A stretch of DNA of 54,788 nucleotides from Chryseobacterium sp. FP211-J200 (GCF_001643375.1 NZ_LSHB01000023.1:1-54788), one strand, 5' to 3'. Counted from the stretch's first letter, positions 35,767 through 44,901 are shown. Notes: generated by a model not told the origin, from the sequence alone. Numbers and translations: made by a program.

Positions 35767-37083
35767 TTACTTTTTGGTGTGAGCCACTCTCCAGACAATT
35801 CCGCTCACATCATCTGCCACCAGCAAAGAGCCGTCAGCGATCTGAAGGACGCCCACTGGTCTTCCGTAAACATCACCTTTAGCTTCATTGGCAATGAATC
35901 CGGTAAGGAATGGCTGATAAGGACCCGAAGCTTTTCCATTTTTAAAAGGCACAAACGCCACCTGATAACCCACCAGAGAAGAGCGGTTCCAAGAACCATG
36001 CTGTCCGATGAACGCGCCATTCTTGTACTGCTCCGGAAACTGAGTTCCTGTATAGAAGGTCAAACCTAAAGAAGCCGTGTGACTTCCCAAAGGCACATCC
36101 GGCACAATGGTTTTGGCCACCAGATCCGGCTTCTCCCCTTTTCTTCTTGGGTCTTCATTCTTTCCGAAATAAGCGTACGGCCAGCCATAAAATGCGTCAG
36201 GTTTTACACTCGTCAGGTAATCCGGAACGAGTTCATCGCCCAATTCGTCACGCTCATTCACGACAGTCCAGAGTTGTCCTGTGGTTGGATTCCAGCTCAT
36301 GCCAACTGGGTTTCTAAGTCCGGCTGCGTAGATTTTTTCGCCACTACCGTTTGGGTTTACTTCCAGGATGTTGGCTCTTCGGACTTCGTATTCCATGCCG
36401 TTTTCGCCAACGTTGCTGCCAGATCCTACGGAGATGTAGATCTTAGACTGGTCTTTGTTGGCGATCAGGTTTCTTGTCCAGTGGTTGTTGTAACCACCTG
36501 CTGGCAGATCGACGATCTTTTTCCCGGGTTGTGTGATCTTGGTGTCGCCTGCTTTGTACGGATAAACGTAGAGTCCGTCGGTATTGGCAACATAGAATTT
36601 GTCTTTGATGATCAGCATTCCGTAAGGCTGATTCAGGTTGGTAAGGAATACAGAAGATGTTTCCGGAATGCCGTCTTTGTTGGCATCGCGGTAAAGGATA
36701 ATGCGGTTGGCCGATTTGCCACCTACCTCAGCATCGCTTTTTCCGCTAATATCATTTTTGATCTTGTCTGCAGTCGAACGTTCCGAGTTACAAAACACCA
36801 CGAAGATGTCGCCATTCTCACCCTGGATCATATTCCTCGGGCTTTTGATACCTTCCGCAAAACGCGTCACCGTGAAACCTTCCGGTGCAGTGGGCGCTTT
36901 ATCCTTTGGCCATCCGATGACGTTACTGAATTTGTTCTTAGAACTTTTCTCATCCGGCGGCGGCAGTTTCAGGGTATCGGTTTGGGTCACGGCTTCCTCG
37001 CTTGATCCGGAACCGTCGGTCTTTTTGGTTTCTTTACAACTGGAAAACAGCACGGCAATGGCTGGTAGAAGATAATTTTTCAT
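35767..37083 (-). CDS. PQQ-type sugar (sorbosone) dehydrogenase lipoprotein
   Basis: A 438-residue lipoprotein (signal MKNYLLPAIAVLFSSC, lipid-anchored Cys16, then a Ser/Asp/Lys linker) with a six-bladed beta-propeller of the soluble glucose/sorbosone dehydrogenase family. IYISVGSGSNVGENGMEYEV, AAGLRNPVGMSWNP and FIGQHGSWNR are conserved blade motifs; the GQHGSWNR histidine and arginine are near the cofactor site in known members. It would oxidise aldoses in the periplasm if PQQ is available; no PQQ synthesis genes are in the window. Confidence 0.87.
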   Translation of the reverse strand: MKNYLLPAIAVLFSSCKETKKTDGSGSSEEAVTQTDTLKLPPPDEKSSKNKFSNVIGWPKDKAPTAPEGFTVTRFAEGIKSPRNMIQGENGDIFVVFCNSERSTADKIKNDISGKSDAEVGGKSANRIILYRDANKDGIPETSSVFLTNLNQPYGMLIIKDKFYVANTDGLYVYPYKAGDTKITQPGKKIVDLPAGGYNNHWTRNLIANKDQSKIYISVGSGSNVGENGMEYEVRRANILEVNPNGSGEKIYAAGLRNPVGMSWNPTTGQLWTVVNERDELGDELVPDYLTSVKPDAFYGWPYAYFGKNEDPRRKGEKPDLVAKTIVPDVPLGSHTASLGLTFYTGTQFPEQYKNGAFIGQHGSWNRSSLVGYQVAFVPFKNGKASGPYQPFLTGFIANEAKGDVYGRPVGVLQIADGSLLVADDVSGIVWRVAHTKK

Positions 37084-37191
37084 AATATTTTGAGATTTGG
37101 TATTTAAGAATTCTAAAGCCTCAAAAATTACAAAAACCGTTCCCTAACGGGAAGATGACTGTTAAGATGTTTTAATATGCGGTTTGGGAAA

Positions 37192-37217
37192 ACAAAAAAA
37201 CCTGCTCAGCGGCAGGC
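37192..37217 (-). terminator. Terminator of the DUF6261 gene
   Basis: On the minus strand CCTGC-CGCTGA-GCAGG is followed by seven Ts. Confidence 0.85.
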
Positions 37218-37238
37218 TTATATTTAGTATAGATATAT

Positions 37239-37949
37239 TTAAGGTTGAGGACTATTCTCTTTGTTCACAACTGGCTGCAGGTTGGAGTTCTTTGCAGCTT
37301 TCACCAGTTCGTTCACATCGTTGTAGAAGAGTTTCCATTCTGTAACGTCTTTCATTGCGGTCAACAGTCCGAAGAAAGATTTCAGGGTTTTTTCCAGATC
37401 TTTTCGGATGCCCGAGGCACTTTTCTGGTTGCGAAGGTCAGCATTGGCGCCAGCCTGTTCTGCAAAGATGGTTTCGAAAGCGGTCTGCTTGTCTTTCATC
37501 TCAGCAAAAGCAGTTGTAAGAGAAAGTGCTGCGAGTTTCTGTGTATTCTCCGGTTTTTCCAGTTCCTCGATGAGTTTTTTCATCTGGGCAGTTTGGGAGG
37601 AGTAGCTCATCCTGTCTAGATTGAGACCGAACTGTTTGAAGATTTGATAAAGGTCTTCTGCGGATTGGTAGCCTGATAAGCTTACCATTTTTCGATAACT
37701 GTTGAGGAAAGCTTTCAGAGTTGTGAATGCAAGGTCTCTTTCATTATCGCTATTTGCAACATCATTTCCTTTTCCGCTGAAGGTCATTTTTGTGTAAACG
37801 GCATCGTAATCTGCATACATCAGCTTCAGTTCTGCCAGAAGTGGATGACCATTGATTACGGGATAATTTCCTGAGTCAGAAGTGTTAATTGTTCGTTGCG
37901 CGAGCGTCGCTAAGTCTTTCGTGCTTAGCTTTCTTAAAGTGATTTTCAT
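37239..37949 (-). CDS. DUF6261 family protein
   Basis: A 236-residue, mostly helical protein without signal or TM segments. The start MKITLRKLSTKDLATLAQR and the helices around residues 70-100 and 180-225 match the DUF6261 family that is common and often multi-copy in Chryseobacterium. The function is unknown. Its upstream region contains four 41-nt tandem repeats, shared with the divergent nuclease gene. Confidence 0.75.
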   Translation of the reverse strand: MKITLRKLSTKDLATLAQRTINTSDSGNYPVINGHPLLAELKLMYADYDAVYTKMTFSGKGNDVANSDNERDLAFTTLKAFLNSYRKMVSLSGYQSAEDLYQIFKQFGLNLDRMSYSSQTAQMKKLIEELEKPENTQKLAALSLTTAFAEMKDKQTAFETIFAEQAGANADLRNQKSASGIRKDLEKTLKSFFGLLTAMKDVTEWKLFYNDVNELVKAAKNSNLQPVVNKENSPQP

Positions 37950-38052
37950 AAATCAAATGTGTTTTTGTTAAAAATTTATTTAATGAATTCCGTTTTTAAA
38001 TATATTATTTTTTTAATTTCCGGCAAAACATTTTATTTAAACTAAAAACATT

Positions 38053-38215
38053 TTGTGTTTTAGTCTAACCAACCTGCTTAGAGAAAAAACAAGTTGAGGT
38101 TTTGTTTAATTGAGTTGTTTTGGTAAAAAACACTTTGTGTTTTAGTTTAATTGAGTTGTTTGGAGAAAATGACAGTTGTGGTTTTGTTTAATTGGGGTGG
38201 TTGGGGATTTGATAG
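38053..38215. repeat. Four tandem repeats of 41 nt
   Basis: Imperfect units begin at 38053, 38094, 38135 and 38176, giving exact 41-nt steps. Each starts TTGTG or TTGAG, continues with GTTTTGTTTAATTGAGTTG or a near form, and has an A-rich middle. The period is not a multiple of three, so it does not encode a peptide repeat. It lies between DUF6261 (minus) and the SNIPE-like gene (plus). Confidence 0.8.
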
Positions 38216-38350
38216 TTTTTGATTTTTTAATTGCAGTAGAAATACGGATTGCTGGGAATTGGGATTGGTTTATTTTTGAGATTATGGTTTTCCGTAAATA
38301 TTTCTTAAGATTTATAATTAATTTTATCGCAAACTAAAAAACAAGGCATC

Positions 38351-40012
38351 GTGGAAATTATTTTAATTTTTATTTTATCACTTCTCTCAATTTATCTTTA
38401 CAGTAAGCTAAAAAAACTCAAAGATGAAATTAAAACTAGAGATACAAAACTTAGCGAACTGTCTGTAAAAAACAGTCAGCTTGAGACAAGGATTCAATCA
38501 GCTAATCGAGAGAATCAAAATCTACAGACTACCAATCATCGGATGAAAGATAAAATTGCGGAATTAAGTAAATATCAAAGTATCATCGATGTAAAAATTG
38601 AGTGCGAATACCTTCTGAAAAAAGCTCAAAAAGATTATGAAAAACTGAGACAGCAAGGAAATCAAGAATTATTGGAAGCTCAGGATAGTGCTAGAGAATC
38701 TAGAAGATCTGTCAAAGAATTAACAGAAAAGAAACAACGAGAAATCGAATTGCTATATGAAAATGCTGTACGAGAATCGAAAAGAATTATTGAAAACGCA
38801 GAAAACAAAGCAGAAACAATTGGCGGCGATGCCTACCGAAGTCTGAAAGAAGCTAATGAGATTGCGGATAGAATCCAAGCAATGAAAAATGTAATCAAAG
38901 GATATGGAAATGAATACCTAATTCCCAATTACACACTTCTAGATCAGCTTGCAGAAGATTTCAGCCATAAAGAGGCAGGCGAAAATCTCAAAAAACTTCG
39001 TCAGAATAACAAGGTAATGATTGTTAACAGACAAGCTGGAATCTGTGATTATGTGGATAGAGAGCGACAATTAACAGCCGTCGATTTTGTAATTGATGCT
39101 TATAATGGGAAAGTTGATTCAATTTTGGCGACGGTAAGAAAAGATAATTATGGAATTTTAAAACAGAAAATTGAAGATGCTTTTCAATTGGTTAACTTTA
39201 ATGGGAAAGCTTTCAGAAATGCAAGGATATCTGAAATTTATCATAAGGCAAGATTGGAAGAACTTAAATGGGCTGTTGTTGCACAGGAATTAAGAGCAAT
39301 GGAACTTGAAGAGCAAAGAGAAATCCGTGAACAGATCCGTGAAGAAGAAAAGTCGCGTAGAGAATTTGAAAAAGCAATGAAAGATGCTGAAAAAGAAGAA
39401 CAGACTTTAAAAAGATTGATTGAAAAAGCCGAAGCTCAGGTTTCACAAGCAAATGAAGAACAGAAAGCTCTTTTTCAGCAAAAATTGGAAGAACTTCAAG
39501 GAAAACTAATAGCAGCTGAAGAAAAAAATCAACGAGCAATTTCGATGGCACAACAAACTAAAACCGGTAATGTTTATATTATTTCAAATGTAGGTTCGTT
39601 TGGTGAAGATGTTTATAAGATTGGAATGACGAGACGTTTGGAGCCTTTAGATAGAGTTCGTGAATTAGGAGATGCGAGTGTTCCGTTTGAGTTTGATGTT
39701 CATGCAATGATTTATTGCGATGATGCACCGGCTTTGGAAAGACAGCTTCACAAAAAATTCCTTAAAAATCAGCTTAATAAAATTAATCCACGAAAAGAAT
39801 TTTTCAGACTTGAACTAAGTGACTTGAAAAATCATATTGAAAGAATTGGCATCAATTGTAAATGGACACTTCTTGCCGAAGCAAAACAGTATCGAGAAAC
39901 TTTGAAACTGGAAGAAGAAATGAAAACGAACAAAGCAATGGAGGCTGAATGGGAACGTTTCCAAGAAGTTGCAGATCCAGTTACATATGATGAAGTGATT
40001 GAGGAAGTATAA
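38351..40012 (+). CDS. SNIPE-like membrane nuclease (TM + DUF4041 + GIY-YIG)
   Basis: A 553-residue protein. Residues 2-18 are a TM anchor and 20-170 a long coiled coil. DUF4041 spans about 175-290 (around GYGNEYLIPNYTLLDQLAEDF), a second coiled coil about 310-400, and the GIY-YIG (Mug113/T5orf172) nuclease about 405-490. The nuclease motifs are NVYIISN (408-413), VYKIGMTRR (421-429), an arginine pair in RVREL and the acidic residue Glu463 in ALERQLHKKF. This architecture matches SNIPE, a membrane-bound nuclease that cuts phage DNA during injection. The start is GTG at 38351, placing the TM helix at the very N-terminus. The gene is intact. Confidence 0.85.
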   Translation: MEIILIFILSLLSIYLYSKLKKLKDEIKTRDTKLSELSVKNSQLETRIQSANRENQNLQTTNHRMKDKIAELSKYQSIIDVKIECEYLLKKAQKDYEKLRQQGNQELLEAQDSARESRRSVKELTEKKQREIELLYENAVRESKRIIENAENKAETIGGDAYRSLKEANEIADRIQAMKNVIKGYGNEYLIPNYTLLDQLAEDFSHKEAGENLKKLRQNNKVMIVNRQAGICDYVDRERQLTAVDFVIDAYNGKVDSILATVRKDNYGILKQKIEDAFQLVNFNGKAFRNARISEIYHKARLEELKWAVVAQELRAMELEEQREIREQIREEEKSRREFEKAMKDAEKEEQTLKRLIEKAEAQVSQANEEQKALFQQKLEELQGKLIAAEEKNQRAISMAQQTKTGNVYIISNVGSFGEDVYKIGMTRRLEPLDRVRELGDASVPFEFDVHAMIYCDDAPALERQLHKKFLKNQLNKINPRKEFFRLELSDLKNHIERIGINCKWTLLAEAKQYRETLKLEEEMKTNKAMEAEWERFQEVADPVTYDEVIEEV

Positions 40013-40035
40013 TTCTTAATAATTTGTTACTTAAC

Positions 40036-40082
40036 GCTGGCGCGAGCTTCAAGCTCGTGCCTTTTTAGTTGCTCGCGCTAGC
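40036..40082. repeat. REP palindrome pair upstream of the RAYT gene
   Basis: GCTGGCGCGAGCTTCAAGC is the start of a REP unit at 40036-40061, with GAGCTT/AAGCTC pairing. A partial inverted copy, GCTCGCGCTAGC, lies at 40071-40082. The same unit recurs after the transposase gene. Confidence 0.85.
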
Positions 40083-40122
40083 TTATTATTAAATTTTGTA
40101 GTTTTACTATAAACACAAAAAG

Positions 40123-40674
40123 ATGAGTAGAAAGTATAAATTCAATGAAAAAGATGGTGCCTACTTCATAAGTTTTGCAACCGTATTTTGGATAGATGTA
40201 TTTACTAGAATAGAGTATTTTAACATCATCATTAATTCTTTAGACTACTGTAGAAAAAATAAGGGAATGATTATCTTCGGCTACTGTATTATGCCAAGTC
40301 ATATTCATCTAATATTTCGTTCTGATAATGGAAAACCTTCAGAATTAATTAGAGATTTTAAAGGATTTACTTCAAGAAATTTATTAAAAGCCATTCAAGA
40401 AAATAATCAGGAAAGCAGAAAAGAATGGATGCTTTGGATGTTCAAAAAAGCTGGAGACAAAAATTCCAATGTTAAAGAATATCAATTTTGGCAACAGAAC
40501 AATCAACCTGTAGAAATCTGGTCATTAAAAGTATTTGAACAAAAGTTAAACTATATCCATCAAAATCCTGTTGAAAGTGGTTTTGTTATTGAACCTTGGG
40601 AATGGAAATATAGTAGTGCGAGAAATTACTGTGATGATTTTGATGAAGTTCTTAAGATTGATGTGAATTTATAA
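40123..40674 (+). CDS. REP-associated tyrosine transposase (RAYT, Y1 family)
   Basis: A 183-residue HUH nuclease of the TnpA_REP family. The HUH signature is MPSHIHLIF and the single catalytic tyrosine is in QKLNYIHQNPV. The family cuts single-stranded REP sequences. REP units of matching sequence frame the gene at 40036-40082 and 40682-40750, giving a full RAYT/BIME unit. The domesticated, non-mobile form is usual. It lies 110 nt after the SNIPE-like gene on the same strand. Confidence 0.93.
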   Translation: MSRKYKFNEKDGAYFISFATVFWIDVFTRIEYFNIIINSLDYCRKNKGMIIFGYCIMPSHIHLIFRSDNGKPSELIRDFKGFTSRNLLKAIQENNQESRKEWMLWMFKKAGDKNSNVKEYQFWQQNNQPVEIWSLKVFEQKLNYIHQNPVESGFVIEPWEWKYSSARNYCDDFDEVLKIDVNL

Positions 40675-40681
40675 ATGTTGG

Positions 40682-40750
40682 ACACGAGCGAGACGCTCGC
40701 GCCAGCTTCAATGTAACTTTCGTCGCTAGTGCGAGCTTCTAGCTCGTGCT
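40682..40750. repeat. REP palindrome pair downstream of the RAYT gene (BIME)
   Basis: An inverted unit (ending GACGCTCGCGCCAGC) lies at 40682-40706 and a forward unit (GCTAGTGCGAGCTTCTAGC) at 40725-40750. The forward unit differs from the upstream one at a few positions that keep the stem paired. Confidence 0.85.
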
Positions 40751-40767
40751 CATTAAGCAATTAAACC

Positions 40768-40796
40768 AAAAAACCTGCTTCACAGCAGGTTTTTCA
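40768..40796. terminator. Bidirectional terminator between RAYT and the MFS gene
   Basis: AAAAAACCTGC pairs with GCAGGTTTTT around TTCACA, between convergent genes. Confidence 0.9.
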
Positions 40797-40815
40797 TTTA
40801 TATAAAGCAAAAATC

Positions 40816-42237
40816 TTAATGTCCAGACTTAGCATCAGCATCCTGTTTCACGTGACCCAGATATTTGGTGCAATACGCCCCGAAGATCAGGATAAACAGG
40901 TAACAGAAGACAGGGATCACAAAGGAATGCTGAACGCCAAACTGATCGGCCAAAAGACCTTGGAAAATCGGAACGATGGCGCCTCCTAAGATGGCCATTA
41001 CGACCAAAGAAGAACCTTGGCTTGTGTATTTTCCTAATCCGGAAATCGCCAGCGTATAGATATTAGAGAACATGATCGAGTTGAAGATCCCAATTCCCAA
41101 AATGCTGTACATTGCCAGTTCGCCGTGGTTCAGCATCGCTGAGATCAATAGCAGAACGTTGATCCCTGCAAAGATAGAAAGTGTTCTTGCCGGAGCAGAT
41201 TTCCCGATGAAGAATGCAACGAAATTCAGTGCAATAAATACCAGGAAGAAACTAACCTGTGCAAACGTCAGATCCACAATACTGAAAATCACAAGGAAAA
41301 CAGCAATGGCTGCGCCCAGCATATAGATGGCTTTTTTGCCTTGGCTGATTGAATGATTCAGAGAGATCGCACCTAGAAAACGCCCGATCATTGCGCCGCC
41401 CCAATACAAAGCTAAATAGTTCTTGCTCACGACCTCGGAAAGATTCATGACCTGTGGCTGCTCAAGGAAACTGATGATGAAACTTCCGACCGCTACTTCC
41501 CCACCAACATAGCAGAACATGGCGAAAACACCGAACTTCAGGTGGTTGTATTTCAAAGCACCGTAACCTTTTACGATCTCTTCGCCTTTTACTTGAAAGT
41601 CAGGAAGCTTAACTCTTGAGATCAATAAAGCGACCAACAATAGGATTCCGGCAAATATCAAATAAGGAATCTTAGTGGCTGCTGCAGAGAAAGATCCGTC
41701 TGCCTCAGAGAACAATTCGAAAATCAAATGGCCGCCCAAAACCGGAGCAATGGTGGTTCCGAATGCGTTGAAGGCCTGCGTCATATTCAGTCGGCTGGAT
41801 GCGGAATCTTCCGGACCCAACAACGAAACGTAAGCATTCGCCGTGATCTGCAACACCGTAAATCCTAAACCTAAGATAAACAAAGCGCCTAAGAACAATG
41901 GATACGAAGACAAACTCGCTGCAGGATAAAACAAGACGCAACCAAAAGCTGCAAGGAAAATTCCGAAAAGGATTCCTTTTTTGTAACCCACTTTATCGAT
42001 CGGGTCACCTTGTGAGCTGGAGATCAAAAAGTAGATCAGGGAACCTATAAAATAAGCGCCAAAAAAACAGAACTGCACCAACATCGATTGGAAAAAGGTG
42101 AGTTGGAAAAGCTGTTTCAGGTAAGGGATGAGAATGTCATTCATACACGTGATGAATCCCCACATAAAGAACAAAAGGGTAATCGTTATCAGAGGAACGG
42201 TATAATTCCTTTTGGATCCAACTTCATTACTTATCAT
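40816..42237 (-). CDS. Sugar MFS transporter (GluP/FucP type)
   Basis: A 473-residue major facilitator with 12 predicted TM helices, of the glucose/galactose:proton symporter branch common in Bacteroidota. The first helix (VPLITITLLFFMWGFITCMN) carries the WGF motif and is followed by NDILIPYLKQLFQL, both family hallmarks; ANAYVSLLGPEDSASSRLN is another. It takes up monosaccharides released by the upstream glycosidase and is the last gene of the carbohydrate locus. Confidence 0.9.
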   Translation of the reverse strand: MISNEVGSKRNYTVPLITITLLFFMWGFITCMNDILIPYLKQLFQLTFFQSMLVQFCFFGAYFIGSLIYFLISSSQGDPIDKVGYKKGILFGIFLAAFGCVLFYPAASLSSYPLFLGALFILGLGFTVLQITANAYVSLLGPEDSASSRLNMTQAFNAFGTTIAPVLGGHLIFELFSEADGSFSAAATKIPYLIFAGILLLVALLISRVKLPDFQVKGEEIVKGYGALKYNHLKFGVFAMFCYVGGEVAVGSFIISFLEQPQVMNLSEVVSKNYLALYWGGAMIGRFLGAISLNHSISQGKKAIYMLGAAIAVFLVIFSIVDLTFAQVSFFLVFIALNFVAFFIGKSAPARTLSIFAGINVLLLISAMLNHGELAMYSILGIGIFNSIMFSNIYTLAISGLGKYTSQGSSLVVMAILGGAIVPIFQGLLADQFGVQHSFVIPVFCYLFILIFGAYCTKYLGHVKQDADAKSGH

Positions 42238-42250
42238 ATATTTTAATTTA

Positions 42251-42276
42251 AAAAGAGGCTAAAGATAGCCTCTTTT
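42251..42276 (-). terminator. Terminator or attenuator just ahead of the MFS gene
   Basis: AAAAGAGGCTA pairs with TAGCCTCTTTT around TCTT (minus strand) and is followed by TTAAATT, ending only about 13 nt before the MFS start codon. Confidence 0.7.
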
Positions 42277-42345
42277 GTTGATATTTACTTATTTTGAGAC
42301 AATAAATTTGTCATTAAAAAGGCTTTAATAATCTATCTCAAAAGT

Positions 42346-42416
42346 CTTCGACTCCGCTCAGACTGACATCGCTAAAAAAATTAGCACTTTAAATGTCACA
42401 CTGAGCGGAGTCGAAG
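42346..42416. repeat. Dispersed palindrome TTCGACTCCGCTCAG (copy 2)
   Basis: CTTCGACTCCGCTCAG at 42346-42361 faces CTGAGCGGAGTCGAAG at 42401-42416, with GACAT/ATGTC inside, identical in its arms to the copy at 27555. It lies between the GH3 gene and the MFS gene. Confidence 0.85.
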
Positions 42417-42426
42417 TGTTATATTT

Positions 42427-44886
42427 TTAAGGTTTCAAATCTTCAAACTGTTTGTCTGCAGGGAAAACGTGCTGTACTTTTTCAACCACCAATTCTTTTG
42501 GAAGCGAGAAATCTGCGGTTTGTTTGATGTCCAATGAAGATGCACCGACAGACACTTTGTAATTTCCTGCTTCTGCAACCCACGCGGATTTTGCAGTGAT
42601 GTAGGAAGCTAAGTTTTTCGGATTCAAAGTCAAAGTGATGGTTTGAGACTCTCCCGGTTTCAAATCTTTTGTTTTGGCGTAGGCTTTCAACTCAGATTTT
42701 GGTTTGTCGATGGATTGGTTGGGTGCAGAGAGGTATAATTCAATAACCTCTTTTCCCGCTACTTTTCCGGTGTTCTTCACCTCAACCGTTACTTCTAGCT
42801 TATCATTGAAAGTTTTAGAATTCAGTTTTAAATTACTGTAAGCAAAATCCGTATAAGATTTTCCAAAACCAAATTCGTAAGAAGGTTTCACATTGAAGGT
42901 ATTGAAATAACGGTAACCCACATAAACACCTTCCTCATACGTCACCTCTTTCGGATTATCCGCAGGAATTCCAGGGAAATTCTTAGCAGAAGCGTGGTCT
43001 GCATAATTCACTGGGAAAGTCATCGTCAGCTTTCCTGAAGGATTTACTTTTCCGGAAACCACATCTGCAACTGAATGTCCGCCTTCCTGACCAGGTTGCC
43101 AAGCCAATAAAATCGCATCTACTTTATCTTTCCAAGAAGCCGTTTCGATGACACCACCGATGTTTAAAATCACCACCACTTTTTTCCCTTTTGCGTGGAA
43201 CGCTTTTGAGATTTTGTCCAGCATTTCGATTTCTTCTGTCGCTAGATTGAAATCTTCGTTCACTACTCTATCGCCGCCTTCACCAGAGTTTCTTCCTAAT
43301 GTCACAAAAGCAATTTCCGAAGTTTCAGCTTTTTTAGCTAGGAAAGCATCGTCCATTTTCATTTCAGCCAATCTTCCCGGAAGTCCGAGAATTCCTTTTT
43401 TCTTTCTTTCGATTAATTCTGCTGCGGCTTCTTTTTCTGCGTGAGGTTTATACAAATCAACCAATTCTTTGTCCAATTTGTAACCTGCAGAATTTAAACC
43501 TTCCAATAAGGAAACCGTATGTTTATTGTTTACACTTCCACTTCCCGTTCCACCTGTAATCCAAGCGTAAGAAGTTACCCCGAATAACGAAACTTCTTTC
43601 TGTTTATCGGCAAAAGGTAATGCATTTTTTTCATTTTTAAGCAAAACCATTCCTTCCGCAGCAGCATTTCTCGTCACTTCTGCATTTTGGGTTAAGTTTG
43701 GTTTGTCGCTGTATTTATATTGTGCAAAAGTTGGTGTTTTGAAAATGTATTCCAAGATTCTTTTTGCATTAATATTGGCAACTTCCTGAGACAATTTACC
43801 TGAATCCAAAGCTGCCAATAATACTTTTTTCTGAGTCGGAATTCCTGGCATCAAAAGGTCGTTTCCTGCGTTCATTTGTTTTACGACATCAGAGATTCCA
43901 CCATCTTTAATCGATTCAAATCCTGGAAAACCTCCGAACCAGTCGGTCATAACGATGCCTTTGAAGCCCCATTCGTTTCTTAAAACCTGAGTCAGTAAAT
44001 CTTTAGAATCTGAAGTGTAAACACCATTCAGTTTATTGTAAGACGACATCACGGTCCACGGCTGAGATTCTTTAACGGTGATTTCAAAATTTCTCAGATA
44101 CAGTTCTCTCATCGCTCTTTCAGAAACGTGAGCATTGATGGTTAAACGATTGGTTTCTTCGTTATTCGCAGCAAAATGTTTAATAGAAGTTCCCACACCT
44201 TGAGACTGAATTCCGTTCACAATCGCGGCCGCAGTTTTACCGGCAACAAGTGGGTCTTCGGAATAATATTCAAAGTTTCTTCCGTTCAATGGATTTCTCT
44301 GAATGTTCAAAGCCGGTGCTAAAAGTACGTCAACACCATATTCTTTCACTTCATTTCCCATTGCTTTTCCAACTTGCTCCAAAAGAGTTTTATTCCAAGT
44401 TGAAGCTAAAGCTGTTCCTACAGGAAATGCCGTTGCATAATAGGTTTTAGAATCATTATCTCTCGTTGGCTGAATTCTCAAGCCAGCCGGACCATCCGCA
44501 ACAATTGTCGCCGGAATTCCGAATCTGTCAAAAGAATCCGTTCCACCAGCCGCTCCGGGAACCAAACCTTGTTTTGAATCTCCAACAGGACCTGTCAGAA
44601 CTTCAATTCCGGGCATTCCGGTTCCTATAAGAAGATTTACTTTTTCTTCGTTGGTCATCTGCTTGATGATGGCATCGATTCTTTTGTCCACCGAAAGACG
44701 CGTGTCTTCCCAAACATCTAATTTTCCATTTTTGTTGGAATCTTTAAATGTTTTTCCGTCAACAGTTACCGTTGTATTTTTAGTCTGAGCATTCGCAAAC
44801 GGCGATGCAGCCAATAAAGCCAGGAATAATCCTGAATATTTTGCTTTCTGAGAAAGTCCTATCAACGTTGATATATTCTTCTGCAT
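42427..44886 (-). CDS. bglX: GH3 beta-glucosidase (BglX-like)
   Basis: An 819-residue exported glycosidase. A signal-like N-terminus ends near PFANAQ. A short EF-hand-like loop (DSNKNGKLDVWED, about 49-61) precedes the GH3 catalytic barrel; the nucleophile is Asp315 in IVMTDWFGGF, and KHFAANNEETNR is the substrate-binding segment. The GH3_C domain and a fibronectin III-like domain (GKVAGKEVIELYLSAP) complete it. It releases glucose or xylose from beta-linked oligosaccharides in the periplasm. It is the second to last gene of the locus. Confidence 0.93.
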   Translation of the reverse strand: MQKNISTLIGLSQKAKYSGLFLALLAASPFANAQTKNTTVTVDGKTFKDSNKNGKLDVWEDTRLSVDKRIDAIIKQMTNEEKVNLLIGTGMPGIEVLTGPVGDSKQGLVPGAAGGTDSFDRFGIPATIVADGPAGLRIQPTRDNDSKTYYATAFPVGTALASTWNKTLLEQVGKAMGNEVKEYGVDVLLAPALNIQRNPLNGRNFEYYSEDPLVAGKTAAAIVNGIQSQGVGTSIKHFAANNEETNRLTINAHVSERAMRELYLRNFEITVKESQPWTVMSSYNKLNGVYTSDSKDLLTQVLRNEWGFKGIVMTDWFGGFPGFESIKDGGISDVVKQMNAGNDLLMPGIPTQKKVLLAALDSGKLSQEVANINAKRILEYIFKTPTFAQYKYSDKPNLTQNAEVTRNAAAEGMVLLKNEKNALPFADKQKEVSLFGVTSYAWITGGTGSGSVNNKHTVSLLEGLNSAGYKLDKELVDLYKPHAEKEAAAELIERKKKGILGLPGRLAEMKMDDAFLAKKAETSEIAFVTLGRNSGEGGDRVVNEDFNLATEEIEMLDKISKAFHAKGKKVVVILNIGGVIETASWKDKVDAILLAWQPGQEGGHSVADVVSGKVNPSGKLTMTFPVNYADHASAKNFPGIPADNPKEVTYEEGVYVGYRYFNTFNVKPSYEFGFGKSYTDFAYSNLKLNSKTFNDKLEVTVEVKNTGKVAGKEVIELYLSAPNQSIDKPKSELKAYAKTKDLKPGESQTITLTLNPKNLASYITAKSAWVAEAGNYKVSVGASSLDIKQTADFSLPKELVVEKVQHVFPADKQFEDLKP

Positions 44887-44901
44887 AATTCTATATTTTT
44901 T

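Noticed and set aside
38053-38215. CRISPR array
   Set aside because: The units are directly joined 41-nt imperfect repeats with no unique spacers, and no cas genes are nearby.
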